A stretch of DNA of 52,050 nucleotides from NCBI GenBank assembly GCA_019114205.1, contig DXFY01000062.1, forward strand, positions 1 through 52,050, given 5' to 3'. The position numbers were made by a program, and so were the translations under genes. Origin of the DNA: Candidatus Tidjanibacter gallistercoris (GTDB taxonomy: Bacteria > Bacteroidota > Bacteroidia > Bacteroidales > Rikenellaceae). The notes beneath the pieces were generated by a model. The model was not told where the DNA came from. It searched no databases and saw nothing but the letters and a program-made list of their open reading frames with translations. This document shows positions 14,832 through 24,924 of the stretch, piece after piece. The first letter of the stretch is position 1; every line of letters starts with the position of its first letter.

Positions 14832-17561
14832 ATGAAAAAGATTATACTTTGCGCATCTCTATTCGCCCTTGCATTGGCAGGATGTACGAAAGAGGCAGTA
14901 AACGAGGGCGAAGGCGAAATAGGAAAGGGTAAATCCATCTCCTTCCTCGGAACCATCGAAGGCAGCGACGCGACCCGTGTCGAAATAGGCGAATATACCG
15001 ACGGCGCTCAGAGCGTCTCCCTGCTCTGGACGCCCGACGACAAAATCGTCGTAGGCGCTTACGACGCAGAAGGCAATCTCCTGCAAGGCGTCAAGGAAGG
15101 TTGGAACGGCGAACCGACGTATTACGAACTTTTCGACGAGTTCCTCGCCAAGACCGAATCTCCCTCCACAACCACCGATTTCGTATACGATGGATTCAAC
15201 GGGTTCACACTTCAGGAAGGTGTCACCGATGCACATATTTATGCGTTCACGAGGAATACTCCCCCCTACGGGAACACATATTCGACCGACTTCAAGGCCA
15301 TTACCGACCCGGTAACGCACGACCAGCAATACAACGTACTCTATAATACGGCGTCCGACATCATGTTCCTGACCGCTCACAACACCTGCACCAGCGAAGA
15401 CGCAACCGTGGAACTCCAGTTCTCCAATGCGTTCGCTACCCTGATGCTCGGCCTCAAGGGTTCTGCCAAAATAGACTCCGTAATCGTGAAGGCCGCCGGG
15501 CATACGCTCACCTATCCCGCCGGAGCGGTGACCGCCAATGTATTCGAACGGCCCGAACCCGGTACGAAAGCGGCAGACCTGCTGGTTTCGCAAGGCGGTA
15601 AGTTCATCAACGACGTCAATGCGGAAAACGCTACGGTAACCGGAGCGGAAGACGTGTGCGTCGTTCTTTCTAACCCCCTCGCGCTCACGCCCGAAATACA
15701 GTGGATACCCGTCATGGTCATGCCGTTTACCGCAGCAGGTACGACGCTCGAAATCACCGCATACGGTACGCCCGACACCGCTGTTGCCGCCGAAGGTGAA
15801 GACCAGCCGGCCGCTCTCGAAGCAAAATCCGTAACCAGGACGCTGACCATTCCGGCAGGAACCGCGGACATCACGACCAACTCCATCGCATACATCACCG
15901 TGAAGGACATCAGCGCCGAAGAACTCGGACAGACTGCCCCGACAAGCGACTGGAAGGCAGGCGACATCATCCTCGAAGATGATTTCGCATGGATTACGAA
16001 AACCTGGGACGAGGCATACGACATGTACGGATGGACCGACCCGTACAACAACAGCCTGCATTCCAAGTACAACTGCTACTCGGCTGGCTCGATGCTCTCG
16101 AACCAGGGATACATGTACGACGGTTATTACCTGGATGCATATTACAGCTACGACGGTATGCTCAGAATAGGTGATTCGAACAACGGCAACGCCAACCTGA
16201 TTATTCCGATGAGTCCGCTCTACAACTATACGGGCGACGTGACCATCACTTTCCGCGCGGCTCCCTATTTCAACGCCTACGGAAACGGTCCCGGAGAATA
16301 CGAAACCTGGAACAGCCTCGTTCCCGTAACGGTCAAGAACGGCAATACGGTAGTGAAGACATACGAACTTGGGGCCCAGGCCACCGAACCGTTCACGTGG
16401 TATGAATACACCCTCGTTCTGAAAGATGTGAACGCCGCGACGAAAGTGGTATTCGGCGGCGATGCCCAAGATTACAACGCCACGAAAAACGTCTTCTATT
16501 TCGATAACCTGAAAGTGTCCATCGCCAACGGAGAAACCGAAAATACCGAAGGAACGAAAATTCCGGCCGAAACGCCCACCCTTCAGTTCTCCACGCCGGC
16601 ACAGGTAGAAGGCAAGGCCACGATAGAAGTACCGGCCGTAAAGGAACTGGGCGATGCATACGGCAGTATCGAACAAGCCGACCTGCCCAAATTCAGCTTC
16701 GCAGTAAACGGGCCGTGGGAACTCGTCATTCCCGAAGGAAACGAATGGATTCAGGTAGCACCTCCGCAGTGGAGCGGCTGGGATGATGCAAGGCCCAACA
16801 AATACATCGACGAATACGGCAACGGTATGACCTCCATCTGCACGATACAGGTGATGGAAGACAACGATACCGGTACGGCTCGTACGGCTACCATCCAGCT
16901 CAAGAGCGGAGACAACGTACTGGCTACCTACGAAATTACCCAGCCCGCCGCAGACCCCAAAAAGGATATCTACAACATAGACTTCGGCACGCTCGAAAAC
17001 GGAGCCACCCTCGCGGTCACCAATACGCTGACGGCAAAGCAGTGGGGTATAGGAACCTATGAACTCGGCTGGCTCACGCCTGCCTTCGACAACGAGGGCA
17101 ACAATACCGGCTTGCAGATTAGCGCATCGAGCAGAAGCAAGGATTACGAGACCGCCAGCGGCTCCGGCAATCTTTACTTCCTCGCATCGGTTCCCGCGGA
17201 CGGTGTTATTCCCGCAGAAACCATCGACCCGTCCTTCGTAATAACCATTCCCGAAGCGACGGTATCCGGAGCAAGCTATCTTTATCTGAATTTCGGTTCA
17301 TGGGCACGTGTCAACTACGGTAAAGGCTCGCTTGTAGCGGAGGTAATATTCAATTCGAATACATCGACTGTCATCGAACCGAGGTGGTCGACTGCCGGTT
17401 CATGGCAATATTTCGAGAACCGTATTACCATACCCGAAGGCACTACCTCCTGCGCCGTTAAATTCTATGCAAAGAACGGCAGCGACTGGAATGGCGAAAC
17501 GGATGCATCCTCAAACTTCCGCATCGACGACGTGAACATCGCGATACGCGTTGCAGAATAA
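14832..17561 (+). CDS. Large surface lipoprotein, fimbrillin-like N-terminus with BACON-type module
   Basis: The 909-residue protein has a lipoprotein signal (MKKIILCASLFALALAGC, lipidated C18) followed by an acidic TKEAVNEGEGE tract that may act as a surface-export signal. Residues 35-360 resemble the fimbrillin/Mfa-like family (ISFLGTIEGSDATRVEIGEY, LLWTPDDKIVVGAY, a mid-domain LQFSNAFATLML strand). Residues 375-575 form a tyrosine/asparagine-rich beta-sandwich that may bind ligand. Residues 590-720 fit a BACON-like Ig module (WELVIPEGNEWIQVAPPQW, ARTATIQLKSGDNVLATYEITQ), and a final jelly-roll-like domain runs to the end. It is probably exposed on the outer surface for adhesion or glycan binding. 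It is followed by a terminator. Confidence 0.8.
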   Translation: MKKIILCASLFALALAGCTKEAVNEGEGEIGKGKSISFLGTIEGSDATRVEIGEYTDGAQSVSLLWTPDDKIVVGAYDAEGNLLQGVKEGWNGEPTYYELFDEFLAKTESPSTTTDFVYDGFNGFTLQEGVTDAHIYAFTRNTPPYGNTYSTDFKAITDPVTHDQQYNVLYNTASDIMFLTAHNTCTSEDATVELQFSNAFATLMLGLKGSAKIDSVIVKAAGHTLTYPAGAVTANVFERPEPGTKAADLLVSQGGKFINDVNAENATVTGAEDVCVVLSNPLALTPEIQWIPVMVMPFTAAGTTLEITAYGTPDTAVAAEGEDQPAALEAKSVTRTLTIPAGTADITTNSIAYITVKDISAEELGQTAPTSDWKAGDIILEDDFAWITKTWDEAYDMYGWTDPYNNSLHSKYNCYSAGSMLSNQGYMYDGYYLDAYYSYDGMLRIGDSNNGNANLIIPMSPLYNYTGDVTITFRAAPYFNAYGNGPGEYETWNSLVPVTVKNGNTVVKTYELGAQATEPFTWYEYTLVLKDVNAATKVVFGGDAQDYNATKNVFYFDNLKVSIANGETENTEGTKIPAETPTLQFSTPAQVEGKATIEVPAVKELGDAYGSIEQADLPKFSFAVNGPWELVIPEGNEWIQVAPPQWSGWDDARPNKYIDEYGNGMTSICTIQVMEDNDTGTARTATIQLKSGDNVLATYEITQPAADPKKDIYNIDFGTLENGATLAVTNTLTAKQWGIGTYELGWLTPAFDNEGNNTGLQISASSRSKDYETASGSGNLYFLASVPADGVIPAETIDPSFVITIPEATVSGASYLYLNFGSWARVNYGKGSLVAEVIFNSNTSTVIEPRWSTAGSWQYFENRITIPEGTTSCAVKFYAKNGSDWNGETDASSNFRIDDVNIAIRVAE

Positions 17562-17578
17562 TCCGTTCGCTCTATATT

Positions 17579-17612
17579 CGGGAAGCCGCCTTCAGGGCGG
17601 CTTCCGTTTTTT
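17579..17612 (+). terminator. Strong intrinsic terminator after the surface lipoprotein
   Basis: The arms GGAAGCCGCC (17581-17590) and GGCGGCTTCC (17596-17605) form a perfect stem with a short loop, followed by a G and six T residues (17607-17612). The stop codon is about 20 bases upstream. Confidence 0.93.
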
Positions 17613-18024
17613 ATGTATGTCCGAGAAAGCATACCAGATTCCCGCATGAGAAGAAAACGAAAAACGACTCTTTCACCACCTATTTCCCTCCCGGTTCGGC
17701 GCCCGTTACCGCAGACCGTGCGCTCGCAACGCCCGCCTCATCTTCGCAGGAATACCCTCCTGGCGGTTTTCCTAATCACCGCACCGATGCAGCACCGCCT
17801 TCCATCCGCTCGGCAACACCCCTGCCGGCAACATCCGATACACCGCCTTCCGTCCCCCACACATACCCGCTTCGCGCCCCGTCTCCCGGTATACGTACCT
17901 AACGAACTCCGTTCCTCAGCATGTTCCTGCCAGACTCCGGCTTCACCCATACAGTACAGCTGCGCATGGTAAAACGCCTCCTTTTATTTGCACGGCGGCC
18001 TGTCCCCGTTTCCTGAAAAAGTAG
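17613..18024. other. Gene-free stretch before the dcw promoter
   Basis: About 410 bases between the lipoprotein terminator and the dcw -7 element hold only overlapping low-quality frames, with no initiation context or protein features. In particular, no MraZ-like reading frame was found on either strand (no DxKGR or RGxDxCL-type motif). The composition is C-rich on the plus strand. Nothing functional is recognised. Confidence 0.5.
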
Positions 18025-18371
18025 TAACTTTGCCGACAATAAGGGGCAACCATCCGGAACGAAACTAAGATTAAGACAACATACTGACGTACAGTATAGT
18101 TGCAAACACATATCCGATACCTTCGGCATCGTCCTCCGGACGGACGCACGGGACGGCGGGCGGCAGCGACACAGGTACGGAAGGTAGGCCGCAGGGACAG
18201 GCAAGGCATGTATCTTGCACGGCCCGCCGCGGCAATACGAAAGCGACCGGGGCTCAGGTTGCGGCGTACACCGGCACCGAACCGGAACGGAACGGAACAG
18301 AAAGATGCCTCCCCCGGCAACCGACGCAGGGCAAAAGGGACGACAGGTTCCGGAAAAGGAAAGGAAACGAA
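18025..18371 (+). promoter_or_regulatory. Probable dcw-cluster promoter and long leader
   Basis: TAACTTTG (18025-18032) is a good -7 element. At the -33 position there is only CTG at 22 bases. The transcript would have about 335 untranslated bases before the rsmH ATG (18372). The last 100 bases are purine-rich with a CGGAA repeat (about 18279-18294). No leader peptide could be supported. Confidence 0.5.
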
Positions 18372-19283
18372 ATGCACGAATACCACATACCGGTGCTCGC
18401 ACAGGAAAGTACGGAGCTGCTCGGCATCCGTGCGGACGGCACGTATGCCGACCTTACGTTTGGGGGCGGCGGCCACTCGTCGCTCATCCTGTCGCAGCTC
18501 GGCGAGCGGGGCCGGCTCTACTCGTTCGACCAGGATGCCGATGCAAAAACCAATGCCGCACGTATCGAGGACAGCCGTTTCACCTTCATCGAAAGCAACT
18601 TCCGCTTCCTGCGGGGGCAGTTGCGTCTGCGCGGCGTCGCGGCCCTCGACGGCGTGTTCGCCGACCTCGGCGTATCGTCCCATCATTTCGACACGCCCGA
18701 ACGCGGTTTCTCGTTCCGTTACGACACGCCGCTGGACATGCGCATGAACCGCCGTGCCGGAGCCACCGCCGCCGACATCCTCAATACCTACGACGCCGAA
18801 AGGCTCGCGACCCTCCTCGGACGCTGGGGCGAACTCCAGACGCCGTACAAGATAGCGAACTGCATCGAACGGGCACGCAACGTGCGGCCGATTGCCACCG
18901 TGAGCGACCTGACCGCCGCCGTAGCACCCTGCACGCCGAAAAAGGACGAGACCAAATTCCTGTCGAAACTCTTCCAGGCGCTGCGCATCGAGGTGAACGG
19001 AGAGATGCGGGCGCTCGAAATGGCGCTCGAACAGAGCCTGAAGATGCTCCGCCCCGGCGGACGGCTCGTGGTCATATCGTACCACTCGCTGGAAGACAGG
19101 CTCGTGAAGAACTTCATGCGCAGCGGTAACTGCTCCGGAGAAACACAAAAGGATTTCTTCGGCAACGCGGAATCCCCGCTCCGGCCCGTTACCCGCAAGG
19201 CGGTAGTCCCCACGGAACTGGAAATCGAAAACAACCCACGTTCCCGCAGCGCCCGGCTGCGGGCCGCAGAAAAGATACGCTGA
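18372..19283 (+). CDS. rsmH: 16S rRNA (cytosine-1402-N4)-methyltransferase
   Basis: The 303-residue protein begins HEYHIPVLAQESTELL, the usual MraW/RsmH start. The SAM site is DLTFGGGGHSSLIL near residue 27. It also has the family blocks VFADLGVSSHHFDTPERGFSF, LDMRMN, LFQALRIEVNGEM and VISYHSLEDRLVKNFM. It methylates C1402 of 16S rRNA. By long-standing synteny it opens the division and cell-wall cluster after mraZ, but mraZ is missing here. Fifteen bases separate it from ftsL. Confidence 0.97.
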   Translation: MHEYHIPVLAQESTELLGIRADGTYADLTFGGGGHSSLILSQLGERGRLYSFDQDADAKTNAARIEDSRFTFIESNFRFLRGQLRLRGVAALDGVFADLGVSSHHFDTPERGFSFRYDTPLDMRMNRRAGATAADILNTYDAERLATLLGRWGELQTPYKIANCIERARNVRPIATVSDLTAAVAPCTPKKDETKFLSKLFQALRIEVNGEMRALEMALEQSLKMLRPGGRLVVISYHSLEDRLVKNFMRSGNCSGETQKDFFGNAESPLRPVTRKAVVPTELEIENNPRSRSARLRAAEKIR

Positions 19284-19298
19284 AACCGCACTGCCGTC

Positions 19299-19721
19299 AT
19301 GGAACGCAACGACCATAAGAACGAATACGGCACACGGGCCGACGGGGGACGCACCGGCGACGAGAAACCGCTCGGCCCGGTAGACCAGCCGGAGCGCCGT
19401 CCCAAAAGCAGGGCCGCCCGTGCAGCGCAGGACGTCATCACGGGCGACTTCATGGGCGACCGCCGCCTGAGGCGGTGGTACCCGCTGGCGCTGTACTGCA
19501 TCCTGCTGGTCTTCCTGTACATCGGACACGTGTTCAATTTCCAGCGGCTCCAGCGGCTCGAAATCCGGCAGCGCATGGAACTGAACAACGAACGTTCGCG
19601 TTCGATGGTATTCTCCTCCATGCGGATGAACGCCTCGCGGCACAGCCGCATCGTCGAGGAAATCCGGCGGCGCGGGCTGCCCCTCGAAGAATCGACGTCC
19701 CCGCCCAAGACGGTACGCTGA
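19299..19721 (+). CDS. ftsL: FtsL-like divisome protein
   Basis: The 140-residue protein has a charged cytoplasmic N-terminus (about 60 residues), one membrane helix (61-79, YPLALYCILLVFLYIGHVF) and a coiled-coil-like periplasmic tail (FQRLQRLEIRQRMELNNERS). This is the size and topology of FtsL. The primary sequence is poorly conserved, and the call rests mainly on topology and its place between rsmH and the division penicillin-binding protein. FtsL joins FtsB and FtsQ to activate FtsW/FtsI. Bacteroidetes forms are longer at the N-terminus than E. coli FtsL. Confidence 0.8.
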   Translation: MERNDHKNEYGTRADGGRTGDEKPLGPVDQPERRPKSRAARAAQDVITGDFMGDRRLRRWYPLALYCILLVFLYIGHVFNFQRLQRLEIRQRMELNNERSRSMVFSSMRMNASRHSRIVEEIRRRGLPLEESTSPPKTVR

Positions 19722-19815
19722 GTGCAGCGAAGCACCGCACCGGCCCGACCGGAGCACGTCGGCGCACCCGACCGAAAGCACAGCATCAACCCGAAGCTAA
19801 AGGAAATACAAATAC

Positions 19816-22014
19816 ATGTCACGGACAACAGGCGGCAGCAACCCCGCAAACCCGCACCAGCAAAATATCAAGAAAAGCATCATGTCGCGCGTGCGGGTGC
19901 TCTATGCCGTATTCGCTGCGGTCGGTGTCGCCATATTCGCCATGATACTCGTCACGCAGTACGGCCCCAACGGCACCCCGCTGCGCAACCGCTCCGACCT
20001 GAAGTGCTACAAGATACTGGACGTACCCGCCTCGCGCGGCAACATCTACTCGCACGACGGACGCATCCTCGCGACAGACTCGCCCTCCTACAACCTGTCG
20101 CTGGACTTCACCGTGCTCGACATGACCGACGAGGAGTTCGCCCGCCTCAGCACCGCACTGGCCGACAGCCTCGACCGGACGATTCCCGGCTACTCGAAAG
20201 ACTACTTCCTGCGGCGGCTGCGCGAAATCCGGGCGAAAGCCCTGCGCGGAGGCCGCGGCAGCCAGAACCAGCGGCTCGTGCGCGACAAGGTGAACCAGAT
20301 ACAGCTCGACCGAATCAAAACCTTCCCCATCTTCGACAAAGGTCGGCTCGGCGGCGGACTCATCTATACGCAGGATGCCGAACGGTACAAACCCTACGGC
20401 ACGCTCGCGGCGCGTACGCTCGGCAAGCCGGGCGAATTCGGTCTCGAAGCCTCGTTCGACGACGAACTGTCGGGAAGCGACGGACGGAACCTATGCGTCC
20501 GCCTCGTGCGCGACGTGTGGGTGCCGGTCGTATCCAAGGAAAACGTGGAGGCCGAGAACGGCCGCGACCTGGTCACCACCATCGACGTGGACATGCAGGA
20601 CATCGTGGAGAGCGAACTGCGCAAGCAAATCCTCGACAAGAACGCCACATGCGGTACGGCCGTCATCATGGAGGTCGAAACGGGCGAAATACGGGCCATA
20701 TCCAACCTCACGCGCTACGGCAGCATCGTGCGCGACGACGAAAACCACGCCATCACGATGCGCTGCGAACCGGGTTCGACCTTCAAACTCGTATCGCTCA
20801 TGGCCCTCATCGACGAGGCGGGCTACTCGCTCGACTACCCGGTGGACTGCACCGAAAACGGCCGCTACTACTATCAGGTGGGCCGGCGCAAATACCTCGT
20901 ACAGGACTCCCATGCCGTCGGCCAGACCGACCTGCAGGGCATCATGGAACACTCGTCCAACATCGGTTTCGTCAAGGTCATCGATGAAGAGTACCACGAT
21001 TCCCCGGAACGGTTCGTCGATTTCATCCGTTCGCTGGGTATCGACCGGCCGGTGAACATGCAGCTCCGCGGCGGCCTCGCTCCCGTCATCAAAGACCCGC
21101 GCCGCAAGAAGGAAACCGCCTGGGACGCCCTGTCGCTCATGAAGATGTCGTACGGATACGCCGTCGAAGTCACGCCGATACACACGCTGATGCTCTACAA
21201 TGCCGTGGCCAACGACGGCCACATGGTCGCTCCGCGGCTGGTGACGGCCGTCACCGACAACGGCCGCACGGTGGAGCGCTTCGGCACGGAAACCGTAAAC
21301 CGCAGGATATGCAGCGACAAAACGCTGAAGCTCGTCCGCCGGGCTCTCGAAGGCGTCGTGGAGGAAGGTACGGGTTCCATGATGAAGAACCCCGACTTCA
21401 AGATAGCGGGCAAGACGGGTACGGCGCAGATAGCCATGAAAAACAAGGGCTACGCCGACGAGCGGGGCGGCCGCGACTACTTGGCCACCTTCGTGGGCTA
21501 CTTCCCGGCCGACAACCCGCGTTACAGCTGTATCGTCGCCATCAAAACGTACCACGGCCCCGGTGCACGCAATTCCTATTACGGTGCATCGCTCGCGGCC
21601 CCGGCCTTCAAAGCCATCGTGGAGCGCGTCTATGCGCTCGACGCCGAATGGCAGACGCCACTCACCGAGGGTGGCGAACGGAGCGTCGCACCGGTGAAAG
21701 GGGGCGACATACAGGAAATCCGTACTGCCGCCGACCGCCTCGCCGTCGCAGCCGACACCGAACGGCGCAAGGGCTGGGGCACTGTCAGCCGCGACTCCAC
21801 GCATGTGGAGGTATCCGCCCTGACTACGGAAGCCGGCGTCATGCCCTCGGTGCAGGGCATGTCCCTGAAAGACGCGCTCTACCTGCTGGAAAGCCGGGGC
21901 CTGCGCGTGCGTTTCAGCGGTAAGGGAAGGGTTGTGTCGCAGTCCGTCCGTGCGGGCACGCCGATACGCGAAGGCGACGCCGTAACCATCGCCCTGCGCC
22001 CCTCCGGAAGGTAA
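19816..22014 (+). CDS. ftsI: Division transpeptidase (class B penicillin-binding protein with PASTA domain)
   Basis: The 732-residue protein has a short cytoplasmic tail, a membrane anchor (about 25-45, VLYAVFAAVGVAIFAMILV) and a class B dimerisation domain opening ILDVPASRGNIYSHDGRILA. The transpeptidase domain has S321-T-F-K324, S380-S-N382 and K533-T-G535, the complete active-site set. Residues about 670-732 form one PASTA module (VMPSVQGMSLKDALYLLESRGL). It cross-links septal peptidoglycan with its partner FtsW. A PASTA domain on the division PBP is usual in Bacteroidetes and absent from E. coli FtsI. Confidence 0.95.
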   Translation: MSRTTGGSNPANPHQQNIKKSIMSRVRVLYAVFAAVGVAIFAMILVTQYGPNGTPLRNRSDLKCYKILDVPASRGNIYSHDGRILATDSPSYNLSLDFTVLDMTDEEFARLSTALADSLDRTIPGYSKDYFLRRLREIRAKALRGGRGSQNQRLVRDKVNQIQLDRIKTFPIFDKGRLGGGLIYTQDAERYKPYGTLAARTLGKPGEFGLEASFDDELSGSDGRNLCVRLVRDVWVPVVSKENVEAENGRDLVTTIDVDMQDIVESELRKQILDKNATCGTAVIMEVETGEIRAISNLTRYGSIVRDDENHAITMRCEPGSTFKLVSLMALIDEAGYSLDYPVDCTENGRYYYQVGRRKYLVQDSHAVGQTDLQGIMEHSSNIGFVKVIDEEYHDSPERFVDFIRSLGIDRPVNMQLRGGLAPVIKDPRRKKETAWDALSLMKMSYGYAVEVTPIHTLMLYNAVANDGHMVAPRLVTAVTDNGRTVERFGTETVNRRICSDKTLKLVRRALEGVVEEGTGSMMKNPDFKIAGKTGTAQIAMKNKGYADERGGRDYLATFVGYFPADNPRYSCIVAIKTYHGPGARNSYYGASLAAPAFKAIVERVYALDAEWQTPLTEGGERSVAPVKGGDIQEIRTAADRLAVAADTERRKGWGTVSRDSTHVEVSALTTEAGVMPSVQGMSLKDALYLLESRGLRVRFSGKGRVVSQSVRAGTPIREGDAVTIALRPSGR

Positions 22015-22079
22015 CGCGCCCGCCGGCACGCACAGACGGCGGACGGCTGCGGAACGAAACGAAAAAGACAAGATATACA

Positions 22080-23561
22080 ATGAAATTCACCGAACTCCTC
22101 TCAGGCACCGAAACGCTGCGGACGGCAGGCGCAGCGGATGCCGACATCGCTTCGCTCGGCTTCGACTCGCGCAGCGCCGGGCCGGGGCAGCTCTTCTTCG
22201 CGGTGCGGGGAAGCGCGAGCGACGGACACGACTATATCGACGACGCCGTCGGCCGCGGAGCCGCGGCAGTGATATGCGAACACCTGCCGGAACGGCTCCT
22301 GCCCGGAACGGCCTATGCCGTGGTGGCGGACAGCGCCGCAGCGCTCGGCACCCTCGCCTCCCGGTTCTACGGCGAACCGAGCCGCAGCCTGCGGCTGGTC
22401 GGGGTGACGGGCACCAACGGCAAGACCACGACCGCCACCCTGCTCTACGACCTGTTCCGCAGCTTAGGGTACAAGGCGGGGCTCATCTCGACGGTCGTTT
22501 ACAGAATCGATACGGAATCCCTGCCCTCTACGCACACCACGCCGGACGCCATCCGCCTCAACGCCATGCTCGCCGAAATGGTCGCACGCGGCTGCGACTA
22601 CTGCTTCATGGAAGTCAGCTCCCACAGCATCGTACAGGAACGCATCGCGGGACTGACCTTCGCCGGAGGCGTCTTCACGAACATCACCCACGAACACCTC
22701 GACTACCACAAGACCTTCGCCGAATACATCCGCGCCAAGAAACGTTTCTTCGACCGGCTGCCGGCAGAGGCCTTCGCCCTCGTGAATGCCGACGACCGCA
22801 ACGGTGCGGTCATGGTGCAGAATACCGCGGCCGCAGCGCATACCTATTCGCTGCGCAGCTTCTCGGACTTCCGGTGCCGCATCCTGGAAAACACGCCCGA
22901 AGGCATGCTGCTCGAAATGGACGGGCAACAGGTATGGACCCGCTTCCTCGGACGCTTCAACGCCTGCAACCTCGCCGCCGTATACGGCACCGCACGGCTG
23001 CTCGGCGCCGAACGCGACGAAACGCTCCGCGCGCTCAGCACGCTCACGCCGGTAAACGGCCGCTTCGATACGCTGCACGCTCCGGGCGGCATCACGGCCA
23101 TCGTGGACTACGCCCACTCGCCCGATGCACTGCGCAACGTCATGGATACGGTGAACGAACTGCGTACCGGTTCCGGAAGGCTCATCGTGGTGGTGGGATG
23201 CGGCGGCGACCGCGACCGCACCAAACGTCCCGTGATGGGACAAATCGCGGCCGAAAACGCGGACATCGCCATATTCACCTCCGACAATCCGCGCCACGAA
23301 GACCCCGATACCATCCTCGCCGAGATGACGGCCTCCCTGCCCGACAACGGCAAATGGCTGACCATCACCGACCGACGGCAGGCAATCAGGGCCGCAGCCG
23401 CGATGGCCGCACCGGGCGACTACATCCTAATCGCCGGGAAAGGACACGAAACCTACCAGATAACGGGCGACTCCCGGACGCACTTCGACGACAAGGAGGA
23501 GATACGCAAGGCGCTCGGCCTGCCCGTCCCCGACGCGGAACGGTGCGCCGGAAGACAATAA
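22080..23561 (+). CDS. murE: UDP-MurNAc-L-Ala-D-Glu:meso-diaminopimelate ligase
   Basis: The 493-residue Mur ligase has the ATP loop GTNGKTT (G111-T117). The substrate block THTTPDAIRLNAML and the conserved FMEVSSHSIVQERIAG are present. The motif DNPR (402-405, in TSDNPRHEDP) is the diagnostic for meso-diaminopimelate rather than lysine, so the peptidoglycan is of the DAP type expected for Gram-negative bacteria. It adds the third residue of the stem peptide in the cytoplasm. It starts 65 bases after ftsI. Confidence 0.97.
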   Translation: MKFTELLSGTETLRTAGAADADIASLGFDSRSAGPGQLFFAVRGSASDGHDYIDDAVGRGAAAVICEHLPERLLPGTAYAVVADSAAALGTLASRFYGEPSRSLRLVGVTGTNGKTTTATLLYDLFRSLGYKAGLISTVVYRIDTESLPSTHTTPDAIRLNAMLAEMVARGCDYCFMEVSSHSIVQERIAGLTFAGGVFTNITHEHLDYHKTFAEYIRAKKRFFDRLPAEAFALVNADDRNGAVMVQNTAAAAHTYSLRSFSDFRCRILENTPEGMLLEMDGQQVWTRFLGRFNACNLAAVYGTARLLGAERDETLRALSTLTPVNGRFDTLHAPGGITAIVDYAHSPDALRNVMDTVNELRTGSGRLIVVVGCGGDRDRTKRPVMGQIAAENADIAIFTSDNPRHEDPDTILAEMTASLPDNGKWLTITDRRQAIRAAAAMAAPGDYILIAGKGHETYQITGDSRTHFDDKEEIRKALGLPVPDAERCAGRQ

Positions 23562-23647
23562 TTCCGCCCGGTACGCATCAACGGAGTGTATAAATAAACT
23601 ATTTTTACGACCCGAACGACCAACACGAACAAATCCGACAAAGCAAC

Positions 23648-24919
23648 ATGCTATACACACTGCTCGAATACCTCGAAACGCACTTCGACCTGCCCGGCAC
23701 GGGACTGTTCCAGTACCTGTCGTTCCGCTCGGTGTGCGCCATCGTGTTCGCGCTGCTCATCGGAGCGATTTTCGGCAAGAAAATCATCGAGATGCTGCGG
23801 CGGCGCCAGATAGGCGAAGACATCCGCAACCTCGGTCTGGAAGGACAGATGGAAAAACGCGGAACGCCCACGATGGGCGGAATAATCATCCTCGGAGCCA
23901 TGCTCGTCCCGGTTCTGCTCTTCTGCGACCTGGGCAACGTCTACGTGCAGCTCATGATTGTCTCTTCGGTATGGCTCGGTCTGCTCGGCTTCGCGGACGA
24001 CTACATCAAGGTATTCCGCAAACACAAGGAGGGGCTGAAGGGCAGATTCAAAATCATCGGACAGGTCGGGCTGGGCATCATCGTCGGCACGACGATGTGT
24101 TTCAGCCGGGACATCGTCATCGTCGAGAAGGCGCAGCCACGGACGGAAACAGCGGTCGCGGCCGCACAGCCGGATGCAGTGCAGACCGCCGGACACGGGA
24201 CGGCCGCCGCGAAAGCCTACTCCTCCTCCGTCCCGCAGAAAACCGCCAAGACCACCATCCCGTTCGTGAAGAACAACGAATTCGACTACCACTGGCTCGT
24301 ACCGTCCGACAAACCCTGGGGCGACGTGCTGACGTGGATTATCTACATTCTGATAGCCATCTTCATCATCACGGCGGTCTCCAACGGGGCCAACCTGACC
24401 GACGGGCTCGACGGACTGGCCACGGGAGTTTCGGCCATCATCATCGTCATCATGGGGGTTTTCGCCTACCTGTCGGGCAACATCATCTATTCCGACTACC
24501 TCAACATCATGTACCTGCCCGGAACGGGCGAACTGATGGTTTTCGCCTCGGCGCTGGTCGGCGCGCTCATCGGTTTCCTGTGGTACAACTGTTACCCGGC
24601 CCAGGTCTTCATGGGCGACACGGGCAGTCTGGCTCTGGGCGGCATCATCGCCGTCTTCGCCCTGCTCGTGCGCAAGGAACTGCTCCTGCCGCTGCTGTGC
24701 GGCATCTTCCTCGTGGAAGCGCTCTCTACCATGATACAGGTGTCCTATTTCAGGTATACGAAACACCGTTACGGCGAAGGACGGCGATACTTCCTCATGG
24801 CACCGCTGCACCACCACTACCAGAAAAAAGGCATCCCGGAAAACAAAATCGTCGTCCGCTTCTGGGTCGTGCAAATCCTGCTGGCAGCGATGACACTGGT
24901 AACCCTCAAAATACGTTAG
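23648..24919 (+). CDS. mraY: Phospho-MurNAc-pentapeptide translocase
   Basis: The 423-residue polytopic membrane enzyme transfers phospho-MurNAc-pentapeptide to undecaprenyl phosphate, giving lipid I. The conserved catalytic features are [45 protein letters not shown] and the histidine cluster [12 protein letters not shown]. It is about 60 residues longer than E. coli MraY (360). An Ala/Gln/Thr-rich segment of about 40 residues (162-200) sits between two membrane helices, before [16 protein letters not shown]. Bacteroidetes MraY is known to be long in this loop, but the low-complexity part looks extra. Confidence 0.96.
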   Translation: MLYTLLEYLETHFDLPGTGLFQYLSFRSVCAIVFALLIGAIFGKKIIEMLRRRQIGEDIRNLGLEGQMEKRGTPTMGGIIILGAMLVPVLLFCDLGNVYVQLMIVSSVWLGLLGFADDYIKVFRKHKEGLKGRFKIIGQVGLGIIVGTTMCFSRDIVIVEKAQPRTETAVAAAQPDAVQTAGHGTAAAKAYSSSVPQKTAKTTIPFVKNNEFDYHWLVPSDKPWGDVLTWIIYILIAIFIITAVSNGANLTDGLDGLATGVSAIIIVIMGVFAYLSGNIIYSDYLNIMYLPGTGELMVFASALVGALIGFLWYNCYPAQVFMGDTGSLALGGIIAVFALLVRKELLLPLLCGIFLVEALSTMIQVSYFRYTKHRYGEGRRYFLMAPLHHHYQKKGIPENKIVVRFWVVQILLAAMTLVTLKIR

Positions 24920-24924
24920 TAACC

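Noticed and set aside
17613..17972. 119-residue plus-strand ORF before the dcw cluster
   Set aside because: It is rich in Arg, Pro and His with no folded-domain pattern, and the start lies at the base of a terminator.
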